NCBI GenBank assembly: GCA_016235025.1
Contig: JACRMV010000001.1
Coordinates: 62,001-126,000 of the forward strand
Source: Rhodocyclales bacterium
GTDB taxonomy: Bacteria; Pseudomonadota; Gammaproteobacteria; Burkholderiales; Rhodocyclaceae
Length of the DNA stretch: 64,000 nt
Direction of reading: 5' to 3'
Shown here: positions 55,339 through 64,000 of the stretch, piece after piece
Layout of the letters: every line of letters begins with the position of its first letter
Numbering within the stretch: the first letter of the stretch is position 1
The notes under the pieces: generated by a model
The model's input: only the letters and a program-made list of their open reading frames with translations
Database searches by the model: none
Told to the model about the DNA's origin: nothing
Translations under genes and position numbers: made by a program

Positions 55339-57169
55339 AAATGCGGCCTGGAGCACTGCGGTTCTGCTGCTGCTGGCTTTTCTGCTCTGGCTGCTCAACC
55401 ATCCCTACCAGGGCATCTGGCATGACGCCCGCATCTATGGGCTGATCGCCGCGCACTGGATGTATCCCGAGGCGCTGGCCAGCGATCTGTTCTTCCGCTT
55501 TGGTTCGCAAGGCAGCTTGACCCTGTTTACCCCAATCTATGGCGAGCTGGTGCGCGCCCTCGGCTTGGATGGGGCAGCGCGATTGGTCACGCTCTCGGGC
55601 GGTGCGCTGTGGGTCGCGGCGCTGTTTCAGCTTTCGCGCAACATGCTGGGCGATACGCTGGCCGGGCGCTTTGCGCTGCTGTTCGGCGTGATGTTGAGTG
55701 TAAGTTATTCGCCCAATGCCTCGGTCTTTGTGCTCAATGAAAACTTTGCCACGGCGCGGGTCTGGGCAATGCCGGCAGGACTTATGGCGGTGGCCTGGCT
55801 GGCGGCGGGAGAATTCCGGCGGGCTGCCGCCGCCGCCCTGTTGTCATGTCTGCTGCATCCATTGCTCGGCCTCTGGCCGTTGGCGTTGGTGATCCTTGCA
55901 CGCCTGCCGTTGCGCTGGGTGATTCCGCTGACGCTGTCCCCTGCGCTGGCGGTGATAGGCATTGGCCTGCTCAATCCGGATCTGCCTTACCTGCGGCTGA
56001 TGCAGGGGGAATGGCTGGATTATCTGCGCGGCGCATCCGATATTCTATTCAAGTCGCCACAGGCGACCCGGCTGCCGGTGTATCTCACCGCGCTGATTGC
56101 GCTGCTTGCCGGAGCGCGTGCAGGCAGCCCGCAATGGCGGCCGTTGTATGCGCGGTTATTGGCGCTGGCCGCTGGCGGGCTGGTTTTGACCCTGCTTTCT
56201 TCTTACGGCCTGCCGCTGGAAGTCATTGTGCAAGGGCAGCCCTGGCGAGTCTTCTGGCTGGCGATTCCGCTGGCGGGCGTGGCCTTTCTGAATCTGTTGC
56301 AGCGTGCGGCGGCGGCCGATGGCGTGCCCTTGCTGATCGGCAACGGGCTGGCTTTGCTGGCGCTTGATGGCGACTGGCTGCTACCCGTGATCTGGCTGGC
56401 GTGTGCGGCGAGCTGGTTGCCCGCGCCTTATCTGAATGCGCTGGCGGCACACGTCAACGCATGGCGTAAAGCGCTCTGGGTGACGATGCTCGTGCTCTGC
56501 TTGCTGGCACTGCCGGGACTCATTGTGGACCTTGAGATTGCCGGTGCGCGCTTTATCACTCCTTGGTGGCCGGGTGCCCTCGTGCTGCATGGACTGGTGG
56601 CAGGAAGCCTGTGGCCGTTGCCGTTGCTGCTGGCCTGGCTGCTGGGGCGAGAACCTCTGTCTTCGAGGACAGGCGTTGCGCTGGCGGCAGGGGTTGCCGT
56701 GGCCGGACTGCTTATCCTGGTGCTTGGTTCATGGGATAAACGCCCGCTTTCTGTGCAGCGCATGGAGGCGCGTTACCTGAATAGCCATCAGCCGCCACAC
56801 CCGTTTTCCGCCTCTATCCGCCGTGGCGAAACAGTCGCTTGGCCGGAGCAGGAAATGACGGTCTGGCTTGAACTGCATACGCCCAGTTATTGGGGCAAGA
56901 CGCAGGGAATTGGCGTTGTGTTCTCGCACGACAAATTTGCCGAATGGCAACGGCGCGGGGCGTTGGCGGCGGCTGCGCCAAACCGCCTGGCGCTGTGCGC
57001 CGACCCGCTGCTTGACTGGGTGGTCGTAATGCAACCGCTGGCCGCCGTTACTGCGGTTGCCGCAGTTGCCGCAGTTGCCGCAGTTGCTATAGCGCCTTCA
57101 GGCGCGGCGCTTTATGCTTGTCCATCGGCACGGCAGCATGCCGGCGGCTCGCCAGCACCGACTTTTTGA
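55331..57169 (+). CDS. Polytopic membrane protein, function unknown
   Basis: About a dozen hydrophobic segments; no family recognised with certainty; C-terminus ends in repeat-encoded GGSPAPTF. Confidence 0.65.
   Translation: MRRNAAWSTAVLLLLAFLLWLLNHPYQGIWHDARIYGLIAAHWMYPEALASDLFFRFGSQGSLTLFTPIYGELVRALGLDGAARLVTLSGGALWVAALFQLSRNMLGDTLAGRFALLFGVMLSVSYSPNASVFVLNENFATARVWAMPAGLMAVAWLAAGEFRRAAAAALLSCLLHPLLGLWPLALVILARLPLRWVIPLTLSPALAVIGIGLLNPDLPYLRLMQGEWLDYLRGASDILFKSPQATRLPVYLTALIALLAGARAGSPQWRPLYARLLALAAGGLVLTLLSSYGLPLEVIVQGQPWRVFWLAIPLAGVAFLNLLQRAAAADGVPLLIGNGLALLALDGDWLLPVIWLACAASWLPAPYLNALAAHVNAWRKALWVTMLVLCLLALPGLIVDLEIAGARFITPWWPGALVLHGLVAGSLWPLPLLLAWLLGREPLSSRTGVALAAGVAVAGLLILVLGSWDKRPLSVQRMEARYLNSHQPPHPFSASIRRGETVAWPEQEMTVWLELHTPSYWGKTQGIGVVFSHDKFAEWQRRGALAAAAPNRLALCADPLLDWVVVMQPLAAVTAVAAVAAVAAVAIAPSGAALYACPSARQHAGGSPAPTF
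57056..57088 (+). repeat. 9-bp in-frame tandem repeat (GTTGCCGCA x3 plus partial)
   Basis: gttgccgca gttgccgca gttgccgca gttgct encoding VAAVAAVAAVA near the C-terminus of the 55331-57169 protein. Confidence 0.9.
57141..57167 (-). repeat. Dispersed repeat copy encoding the C-terminus of the 55331-57169 protein (GGSPAPTF*)
   Basis: Minus strand AAAAAGTCGGTGCTGGCGAGCCGCCGG. Confidence 0.85.
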
Positions 57170-57185
57170 GGCTTACGAGAGGCGC

Positions 57186-58520
57186 ATGCGCACAGAAAGC
57201 ACCCCGCCGGTTGTTTTCCTGATCCATCTGCTGGCTGCCGGGATCGTGTTTCTCGGCTGGTGGCCGGTTCCGGGAAGCTTCTTTCTGCTTGAACCGGCGC
57301 TGTTCTGTGCCATCGCGCTGGTATGCCTGCTCCTGCTGCGGGTGACGGCGGTGCGTATCACCCGGCGCAGCATGTTTGCGTATGGCGCTTTTGCCGTCTG
57401 GGTGGTTTTCGCAGATGCGCTGAGCGGCGAGTTCTTGCCGGCGTTGGCGCGCGACGTTCACTGGCTGATTCTGCCGTTACTTGTCGTTCTCTATAAGCCG
57501 TTCTTTGCCAAGAATGAAAATGCACTCAAGGCGCTGCAAGTTGCCGTTGCGTTCAGCCTGATTATTATTGCCTATCGTTTGATCGATGGCGCCGACGCTG
57601 TTTTTGACTGGGTCAAGCTGCCGATCTTCGGGAATATCCGGCGCCTGGCGATGACCGCCGGACTGATGAGCGTATTTCTCTATCTCGATGCCGGATACCG
57701 CCAGAGTGAGAAATGGCTGCTGGTTCTGGCCCGCGTCGTTGGATTAAGCTTGCTGTTCTGGTCGGGCAGCCGGGGCGCCATGCTGGCCTGGCTGCTGGCA
57801 CTGCTGATGTTTATCCACCTGACCCAGCAGTGGTCGAGATGGCGTGGCTGGTCTCTTGAGATTGGAGTTGCCATAGCGCTGTCGATCTTGTTTGATGTGG
57901 GAAATCCCTCGATGGGTTTTTTTGGCGCGTTCCTGCGCAGCTGGAGCAGCGCCGTCACCACAGGTACGTTCGATGGCGTGTCGTCCGGCAGAATGAGTTT
58001 ATGGTTGGAAACCCTCGCCGCGCTGCACGATCCCCGCATCGCGCTGCTGGGCGCCGGCGGGAATGGCTTTGTTCGCCTGCACCTGATGTTCGGCCAGATA
58101 TTTCATCCGCATAACATCTTGCTGCAGGCCGTGTCCGACTGGGGTCTGGGCGGCTTGTTGCTGCTCCTGTGGCTGGTCGGGCAGGGGGTGCCGGCGCGTT
58201 CGGAGTTGCGGCCGGAGAAAGCCGGCATGACCGGGCTGGGCGCCGCCTTGCTGGTGTTTTTGCTGGTGACCGGTTTGCTGGATGGCGGGCTGTATCACCT
58301 GCAATACCTGTTTTTCGCGGCCATCGCGTTTGCGCTGCTCGCCGCTTCAACGCGTGAAGGCGCATCGGGCTGGAACCGGGTCGCCGTTCCGCGTCCGGGC
58401 ATCGCCGTGCTGCTGGTTGCCGCGATACTCCTGCACGGGGTGATGCGGGACTATCGCGTGGAATGGACGGCGCTCCCCCAGGCCCGGCAGCACGTCGCCT
58501 CCCCGCCTGGTCCGCCGTGA
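57186..58520 (+). CDS. O-antigen ligase (Wzy/WaaL/PglL)-like membrane protein
   Basis: Polytopic, LLFWSGSRGAMLAWLLALLMFIH and FHPHNILLQAVSDWGLGGLLLLLWL typical of the O-antigen ligase family. Confidence 0.8.
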   Translation: MRTESTPPVVFLIHLLAAGIVFLGWWPVPGSFFLLEPALFCAIALVCLLLLRVTAVRITRRSMFAYGAFAVWVVFADALSGEFLPALARDVHWLILPLLVVLYKPFFAKNENALKALQVAVAFSLIIIAYRLIDGADAVFDWVKLPIFGNIRRLAMTAGLMSVFLYLDAGYRQSEKWLLVLARVVGLSLLFWSGSRGAMLAWLLALLMFIHLTQQWSRWRGWSLEIGVAIALSILFDVGNPSMGFFGAFLRSWSSAVTTGTFDGVSSGRMSLWLETLAALHDPRIALLGAGGNGFVRLHLMFGQIFHPHNILLQAVSDWGLGGLLLLLWLVGQGVPARSELRPEKAGMTGLGAALLVFLLVTGLLDGGLYHLQYLFFAAIAFALLAASTREGASGWNRVAVPRPGIAVLLVAAILLHGVMRDYRVEWTALPQARQHVASPPGPP

Positions 58521-58702
58521 ACCTCAGCCCGGCGGACGGGTGTTGTCGCGCTTTTCCTCGTGGTATTCCTCCTCCACATTCACCGACCAGATCGCGGCCT
58601 TGTCCGTGATGCCGGCCATGATGGCTTCGGCGGCGAGCTTGGCGGTGACCATCGAAATAGCTGCCGAAGTAGGCAGGATAGGCCTTGGGCACGCGGGCGA
58701 CA
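58516..58702 (-). pseudogene. Fragment of the 3' end of an FAD-dependent oxidoreductase gene (direct repeat copy 1)
   Basis: Near-identical to 63424-63620 apart from a ~10-nt deletion and a few substitutions; minus strand encodes SMVTAKLAAEAIMAGITDKAAIWSVNVEEEYHEEKRDN. Confidence 0.85.
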
Positions 58703-58921
58703 GCCGAATCGAATGCTTGATGCAAACATCCGCTAGTGCAACATTCGTTCTGTAAATTCGTAACCCGCTGGTTTTGCGTGGCGCGACCCCGGCCGGCAGA
58801 CAACCCCTCACAGGCTACATTTGGGGCATCATTACCCATTTCCGCGCAGTGGTCAACAAACAATCAGCATAGCGCAACGCGTGGAACATCATCCCAATGG
58901 AATCGCCCGCAAATATATCAC

Positions 58922-59854
58922 CTACTGGGCCACCTGCTGGCGCTGATACTCCTTACGTTTCATTTCGAGGTAATCCTCCCGCGCTACTTCATGCAGCTGG
59001 CGGGCGTACTGATCAGTGCCGTCATACCAATGCCGCAAGCGTTTCTCCAGCCGATCCTCGGGCGGCGTGGTCAGCGCGGCAAGATAAGCATCAATGGCTA
59101 AATAGTAGCGCATGGTATTGCGTTCCACCACGCCGCGTACCCCTTGAATATAGGCAGGCTGGCCATCGGGCTGCTTGCCGGTGACGGTAAACCCGACCTT
59201 ATCCCTGCCGATGGTTGCCAGGTAGCCTTGCATGGCGAGGCGGCCAGTTAAACCAAAGGCATAGGCATAGGTGAAATGCAGAAAGCTGCGCCCATCTTCA
59301 AGCGCTGTGGCTTCAATCCGGATGCGATAGTCATGGGTGTTCAAGGGGCCGTTCTCGGCATTGAGTTCCACCGCGAAATAATCCGGGGTCGCGCTCGCCC
59401 CGCGATAGCTGAACGCGACACGATAGGCATCCGCCAGCGGCTGATCGTATTTCCTGCCGAGACTTACGGTGAGGACAGGGTTGGCCTGGTTGCTGGAAGC
59501 ATGACAGTATTTGACATTAACGTGCAGTATCAACACATCACACCAATGCGCCGGGTTGTTGAGCGCCGCGTTGACGGCGGTAAACGGATAATCGACCACG
59601 GCATAGATTTCGCCCTGCAAATCTTGCGATGATTCCGCGGAATCAAGATAGAGCGCGCGTTGAAACGGATTGTTGTGGAGTTGTTTGCCCAATGCCGTGA
59701 ACTTGGCGCGTAGCGCTGCGGCGGACAGATCCGGTGCGGCGGCAAAAGACTGCCCGGCGCCACACCAGACCCCGCAGGCAAGCACAAGAACGGGCAGCCA
59801 GCGCAACGCCCCGGTCTTGAATGCCCGGCTAAAACGCACAGTTTTTATTTGCAT
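58922..59854 (-). CDS. Secreted protein of unknown function
   Basis: MQIKTVRFSRAFKTGALRWLPVLVLACGVWCGAGQSFAAA signal peptide; 310-aa ORF adjacent to the phospholipase D gene. Confidence 0.7.
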   Translation of the reverse strand: MQIKTVRFSRAFKTGALRWLPVLVLACGVWCGAGQSFAAAPDLSAAALRAKFTALGKQLHNNPFQRALYLDSAESSQDLQGEIYAVVDYPFTAVNAALNNPAHWCDVLILHVNVKYCHASSNQANPVLTVSLGRKYDQPLADAYRVAFSYRGASATPDYFAVELNAENGPLNTHDYRIRIEATALEDGRSFLHFTYAYAFGLTGRLAMQGYLATIGRDKVGFTVTGKQPDGQPAYIQGVRGVVERNTMRYYLAIDAYLAALTTPPEDRLEKRLRHWYDGTDQYARQLHEVAREDYLEMKRKEYQRQQVAQ

Positions 59855-59891
59855 TGCAAAATCCCGGTTTGCCTCGGCGCATGCTGACGGC

Positions 59892-61268
59892 TTACAACCA
59901 GTGCGCCCACAAACGCGCCGCCCGTTCCTTGATGCGGGCGCCGATCGAGCGGTTGCGCCAATTTTCGAGCGTAACGAGCTTGGACGACTCCAGGTCTTTC
60001 TCGAACAGCGCGTGCATTTGCGCACCGAAATCCTGCCCCAGCACCACTGCATTGATTTCGTAGTTGTGGAGGAAACTCCGCCAGTCGAGATTGGTCGAGC
60101 CGACGGTTGACCAGACACCGTCGATGAGCGCGGTTTTGGCATGCAGCAAGGCATCCTGCCGCAGATAGATTTTTACGCCGGCGCTGAGTAGCTCATCGTA
60201 ATAAGAGCGCGATGCGTAATACACCAGTGCCGAATCTATTTTTTCGGGTAACAACAGCCGCACGTCTACGCCGCGCAGCACCGCCTCCTTCAGCGCGGCA
60301 AGCAGTTGCGGATCGGGGACAAAATAGGCATTGGTCAGAAAAACCTGGGTTTCCGCACTATTGATGGCGGAGAGCAGGGTGGCATAGATTTGGCTGTAGG
60401 ACTCCGCGGGCGAACTGCCAATGGCACGGACTACTTCATTGCCCTGACTGGCTGGTTCAGGGAAATAATCCCTGGGTGCCAATGGCGCGCCTTTTTGCTC
60501 GCTCCAGGTCGCCATGAACAATTTCTGGAATTCGCTGACAACGGGCCCCGCCATGCGCAAATGGGTATCGCGCCATGGCGTATTGGCCTTGGTCGGTTTA
60601 TGTCTGCCGAATGACCCGCTGGAGTAGACGCTGCTGACATTGATACCCCCAACAAAGGCGACTCGCCCATCCACTATCAATAGCTTGCGGTGATCACGCT
60701 GGTTGACGTCCCAGCCTTTACGCGCGATGAGCGGATTAACCGGATTGAATTCCAGAACATTCACGCCGCTGTCTTGCAACGGTTTGAAGAACTCCTTGGG
60801 CGTGTTGATTGCCCCGACGCTATCGTAAATGAGGTTGACCTGCACGCCGCTGCGTTGTTTGTTGATTAATTGCTCGGCAAACCGCCGCCCGATCTCATCA
60901 TCGTCGATGATGTAGGTCTCCATATTGATATGGTCTTGGGCATTCTGTATGGCAGCGGACATGGCGTCATACGTTGCCGGGCCATCTACCAGCAGCACTA
61001 CTCGGTTGCCCACCACCAGCGGGCTGCCGACAATCTCCGCTTCCAGCGCCACGTGTCTAGCGAAGATATTCGTCTCCGCGCCATTGCTTTTAAGTCTGGC
61101 GATAACCGCCTGGCTCTGCTTGGCGGTCAAGGGGCCACGCGCCCCCTCGAGTTGCACAGGCGACGACGGCCGCACCGCCATGTCGGGAACCATGGAGGGT
61201 ATTGAACAACCCGCGAGCAGTGCCAGGCAAAGCGCTGCGGCAAGTTTTGCGATATACGGATGCCCCAT
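59892..61268 (-). CDS. Phospholipase D / cardiolipin synthase-like lipoprotein
   Basis: Lipobox ALLAGCS; two PLD motifs (DHRKLLIVDGRVAFVGGIN; HAKTALIDGVWSTVGSTNLDWRS). Confidence 0.9.
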   Translation of the reverse strand: MGHPYIAKLAAALCLALLAGCSIPSMVPDMAVRPSSPVQLEGARGPLTAKQSQAVIARLKSNGAETNIFARHVALEAEIVGSPLVVGNRVVLLVDGPATYDAMSAAIQNAQDHINMETYIIDDDEIGRRFAEQLINKQRSGVQVNLIYDSVGAINTPKEFFKPLQDSGVNVLEFNPVNPLIARKGWDVNQRDHRKLLIVDGRVAFVGGINVSSVYSSGSFGRHKPTKANTPWRDTHLRMAGPVVSEFQKLFMATWSEQKGAPLAPRDYFPEPASQGNEVVRAIGSSPAESYSQIYATLLSAINSAETQVFLTNAYFVPDPQLLAALKEAVLRGVDVRLLLPEKIDSALVYYASRSYYDELLSAGVKIYLRQDALLHAKTALIDGVWSTVGSTNLDWRSFLHNYEINAVVLGQDFGAQMHALFEKDLESSKLVTLENWRNRSIGARIKERAARLWAHWL

Positions 61269-61454
61269 TTTCTTCACATGGGTGAGGTTGTAGAGTGACC
61301 ATTGATAAGCCGAAGCAGCACCAATCTCGGCAGACATCGCCACTTCCGATTATCAAGACTACTCGCCCGCGGGCAAGCGTCTGTACGTCAGCGCACCGAG
61401 TTGAGGGCAAAGTTCGCCTAGCCTTTTCATGGATGCTGATACACCGGAGTAGGG

Positions 61455-61725
61455 CTGGCCGCGAATTGTGTGCTGAGCCGCCGCGACGGCTTCGAAGCCG
61501 CGATCGAGGATTCCGCCGCGCCCATCCACAACCGGGACGGCCAGGTCGCCGGCGCGGTGCTCGTGTTCCACGACGTCAGCGAAGCGCGGGCTTTGGCGTT
61601 GAAGATGTCGCATCTGGCCCAGCACGATGTGCTCACCGGCTTGCCCAATCGGGTGCTGCTGACAGAACGGATCTCCCAGGCGATCGGGCGCTCCCAGCGG
61701 CACCGCAAGCAAGTCAGAGGGCATT
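61455..61725 (+). pseudogene. Remnant of a PAS-GGDEF diguanylate cyclase gene
   Basis: DGFEAAIEDSAAPIHNRDGQVAGAVLVFHDVSEARALALKMSHLAQHDVLTGLPNRVLLTERISQAIG, truncated before the GGDEF motif with no proper start. Confidence 0.75.
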
Positions 61726-61755
61726 TGCCGAAAGTTCGGCCAAGGTTTCGACTAT

Positions 61756-61941
61756 TTATTTGCCCTTGATGGCATCCTTGACGTCTTCTTTCAGGTCGCC
61801 GTAGGCAGCCTGGGCTTTGCCGCCGGATTTTTGAATCTTTCCTTTCAACGCCAGATCGTCATTGCCGACGAGGTTGCCAGCGACTTCCTTGACTTTGCCT
61901 TTGACTTTTTCGATACGACCCTTGGCTTGATCCTTGTTCAT
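61756..61941 (-). CDS. CsbD-like stress protein
   Basis: MNKDQAKGRIEKVKGKVKEVAGNLVGNDDLALKGKIQKSGGKAQAAYGDLKEDVKDAIKGK. Confidence 0.93.
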   Translation of the reverse strand: MNKDQAKGRIEKVKGKVKEVAGNLVGNDDLALKGKIQKSGGKAQAAYGDLKEDVKDAIKGK

Positions 61942-62152
61942 GGTGAACTCCTGAGAATGAAATTGATGGGGGGCGGGTACCGGAACTGCGATCCGGAACC
62001 CGTGATGGAGAGACTAGGCAAGGCAGTGCAGGCAGTCAGTGCGCTGGCACACATAGCAAACTGGCCAGGTAAATGTTCGGGAACAGACAGATGCGGCAGT
62101 TGGCCTGGCTCGATAATCGGGCTACTGAAAGTACCGGTTCGAGGGGTAACAA

Positions 62153-63187
62153 ATGGCAGGACGAATACGAAAAACGGTCTGGAGCCGATCATTCCAGGGC
62201 GTATTGAAGACGGTGACACGAACAGCCATGCGCATCGGTACCAAGGCGCTCAAGGAAAGTTTGCGGGCCGCTCCGCTGGCAGGCAAACGCAAGCCTGTTA
62301 AAAAGGCGATGGCGCCGTCGGCCAACTGGACGAAGGGGATCGCCATTGGCGCGGCGGGGCCTCGCCGCTATCGGCTCTACAAGCCGTCCGGCGTGCGGCG
62401 TAACGAGACTCTGCCATTGCTGGTCATGCTGCACGGTTGTGGGCAGGATGCCGAAGCACTGGCTGCCAGCAGCCGGATGAACACGATCGCGGCCCGTGAG
62501 CGCTTTTTCGTGCTCTATCCCGAGCAGGATCGCCTGTCGAATGTGCAGGGATGCTGGAACTGGTACGACACCCGGACGGGGCGTGCACAGGCCGAAGCCA
62601 ATTCGATCAGTGCGGCCATTGAACAGGTTTGCCTGGCGGCGCAAGCCGTCGACCGCAGCCGGATTGCCCTGGCAGGAATTTCAGCCGGGGCCGGTATGGC
62701 CGTGCTGCTGGCGACACATCATCCCGAACGCTTTCGGGCCATTGCCATGCATTCGGGGATTGCGCCGGGCGTTGCGCATTCGTCGGCGAGCGCCATTAAG
62801 GCCATGTTCGGGCAAAGCGTGACAACGTCGCCTCTCCCGGCCATTGCGCCCGATGTGAGACTGCCGGCGTTGCTGGTCATCCACGGCGCAGCGGACCACG
62901 TGGTGGCGCCGGGGAATGGCGCCGAAGCGGCCATGCGCTGGGGGGAACGGGTTGGTGCCAAGGCGAGCAAGCCGCGCCGCGTGCAGCGTGGCGTGCGTTA
63001 TGCGGCGATAATCACCGATTATCGAAAAAGCGGCCGGGTGATCGCGACGCTCTGTGCCGTCGACCGGCTCGGACATGCCTGGAGCGGTGGTGCCGCAGGG
63101 CATTACTGCAGCGACCCCAAAGGCCCGGATGCCTCACGGATGATCTGGTCCTTCGTCGCCAGGCAATTTGCCCGGGCGGCAGACTAA
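62153..63187 (+). CDS. PHB depolymerase family esterase
   Basis: LPLLVMLHGCGQDAEALAASSRMN, IALAGISAGAGMAVLLATHHPERFRAIAMHSG, HGAADHVVAPGNG, LGHAWSGG. Confidence 0.9.
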   Translation: MAGRIRKTVWSRSFQGVLKTVTRTAMRIGTKALKESLRAAPLAGKRKPVKKAMAPSANWTKGIAIGAAGPRRYRLYKPSGVRRNETLPLLVMLHGCGQDAEALAASSRMNTIAARERFFVLYPEQDRLSNVQGCWNWYDTRTGRAQAEANSISAAIEQVCLAAQAVDRSRIALAGISAGAGMAVLLATHHPERFRAIAMHSGIAPGVAHSSASAIKAMFGQSVTTSPLPAIAPDVRLPALLVIHGAADHVVAPGNGAEAAMRWGERVGAKASKPRRVQRGVRYAAIITDYRKSGRVIATLCAVDRLGHAWSGGAAGHYCSDPKGPDASRMIWSFVARQFARAAD

Positions 63188-63263
63188 GACCAAGGTTCAG
63201 TACTGCTTCGTCAGAACCTTCTTCAACGCAGAAGAACTGGTCAAGCTTGCGAATCCCGGCGCC

Positions 63264-63338
63264 TTATCGCAGGCCAAAGACTGACAGGACGACGAGGACG
63301 ATTACGACCAGTCCAACGATGTAGATAATATTGCTCAT
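63264..63338 (-). CDS. 24-aa hydrophobic small protein
   Basis: ATG..TAA reads MSNIIYIVGLVVIVLVVLSVFGLR, a single TM helix, with GGGAA upstream; too short for the supplied ORF track. Confidence 0.55.
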   Translation of the reverse strand: MSNIIYIVGLVVIVLVVLSVFGLR

Positions 63339-63423
63339 CAGTGTTTCCCTTCGGGTAGAGGGCTGGCGATTCGCGCCATGACCATGGTTTGTTGCCCGCC
63401 GATTCCGCCTTACCCTGCGCTAT

Positions 63424-64000
63424 CGTGAACCTCAGCCCGGCGGACGGGTGTTGTCGCGCTTTTCCTCGTGGTATTCCTCCTCCACATTCACCGACCAGAT
63501 CGCGGCCTTGTCCGTGATGCCGGCCATGATGGCTTCGGCGGCGAGCTTGGCGGTGACCATCGAACGAACTGGTCATAGCTGCCGAAATAGGCAGGATAGG
63601 CCTTGGGCACGCGGGCGACATGCCAGTCGAGTGCGTCGGCGGGGTCGATCAGGTCGATTTTCGCCAGTTCGGCAATTGCGAAGCGCGAAAATTCGGCATC
63701 GTCCATGCGCCACAGTTCATCGCCTTCCTGGCAGAAATATTCGAGGCCCATCCAGATGGTGTCGGCCTCCTTGACCAGCGCCGGGCTCCAGTTGTTGAAG
63801 ATTTGCAGGCGGCCGATCTTGACATCGGGTTCCTGAATGTAGATCCAGGTGTCGGGTAAAAGATTGAGCGGCGGCTTGCCTTCGGGACGCGGCTTGAGTC
63901 TTTTCAGCAACAGCCCCATGGTGATGAAATCGCGGTACATCAGCCCGTCCGCCACGGCGCGCACCGCGTCGGGCGCAGGTGGTTGCAGGGCCTGCACCAT
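63424..64000 (-). pseudogene. FAD-dependent oxidoreductase (amine oxidase/UDP-galactopyranose mutase-like) C-terminal part, frame-broken; contains direct repeat copy 2 (63424-63620)
   Basis: Minus-strand frame 63488-64000 runs through KAYPAYFGSYDQF then shifts; natural C-terminus MVTAKLAAEAI... continues in another frame; expected GRNGMHRYNNQDHS-like segment missing. Confidence 0.75.

Overview
This is a GC-rich, densely coding proteobacterial chromosome segment. Gene content and order (mlaFEDACB-ABC-bolA-murA-hisG..., MSHA locus, sucCD) suggest a betaproteobacterium; that assignment is inference. No rRNA, tRNA or CRISPR array was seen. Left to right: RND permease 3' end; trpCDGE, gph and rpe (minus strand); an MSHA-type pilus locus (minus, ~6.3-22.1 kb) with two prepilin-like proteins, one a 1084-aa modular putative adhesin, mshK/J/I/G/E/N/L/M-like genes and a sigma-54 response regulator; the Mla lipid transport operon, an ABC exporter, bolA and murA; a his cluster with hisC inverted; hinT, tatABC, a Deg-type protease, Nif3 family, TonB-like, ankyrin, msrA, sucCD; then a signalling/pilus module (PP2C, FHA, GAF-PulE ATPase, GAF-HD-GYP, a 59-aa short type IV prepilin behind a sigma-54-like promoter, a small secreted Cys-containing protein, a terminator, ABC transporter genes and an O-antigen-ligase-like protein). 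The right end is a 4.9-kb accessory segment bounded by direct repeats of the 3' part of an FAD oxidoreductase gene that is itself broken. The observations I rate highest are: (1) the short-pilin/secreted-partner locus, which resembles the split Geobacter pilA-N/pilA-C arrangement; (2) a dispersed ~26-bp repeat (AAAAGTCGGCGCTGGYGAGRCGGCG) in about a dozen copies, several read in frame as (S/P)PAPTF inside or at the ends of proteins; (3) the giant prepilin-like protein carrying a lectin-like region and a duplicated phage-tail-fibre-like module; (4) the repeat-flanked accessory segment.
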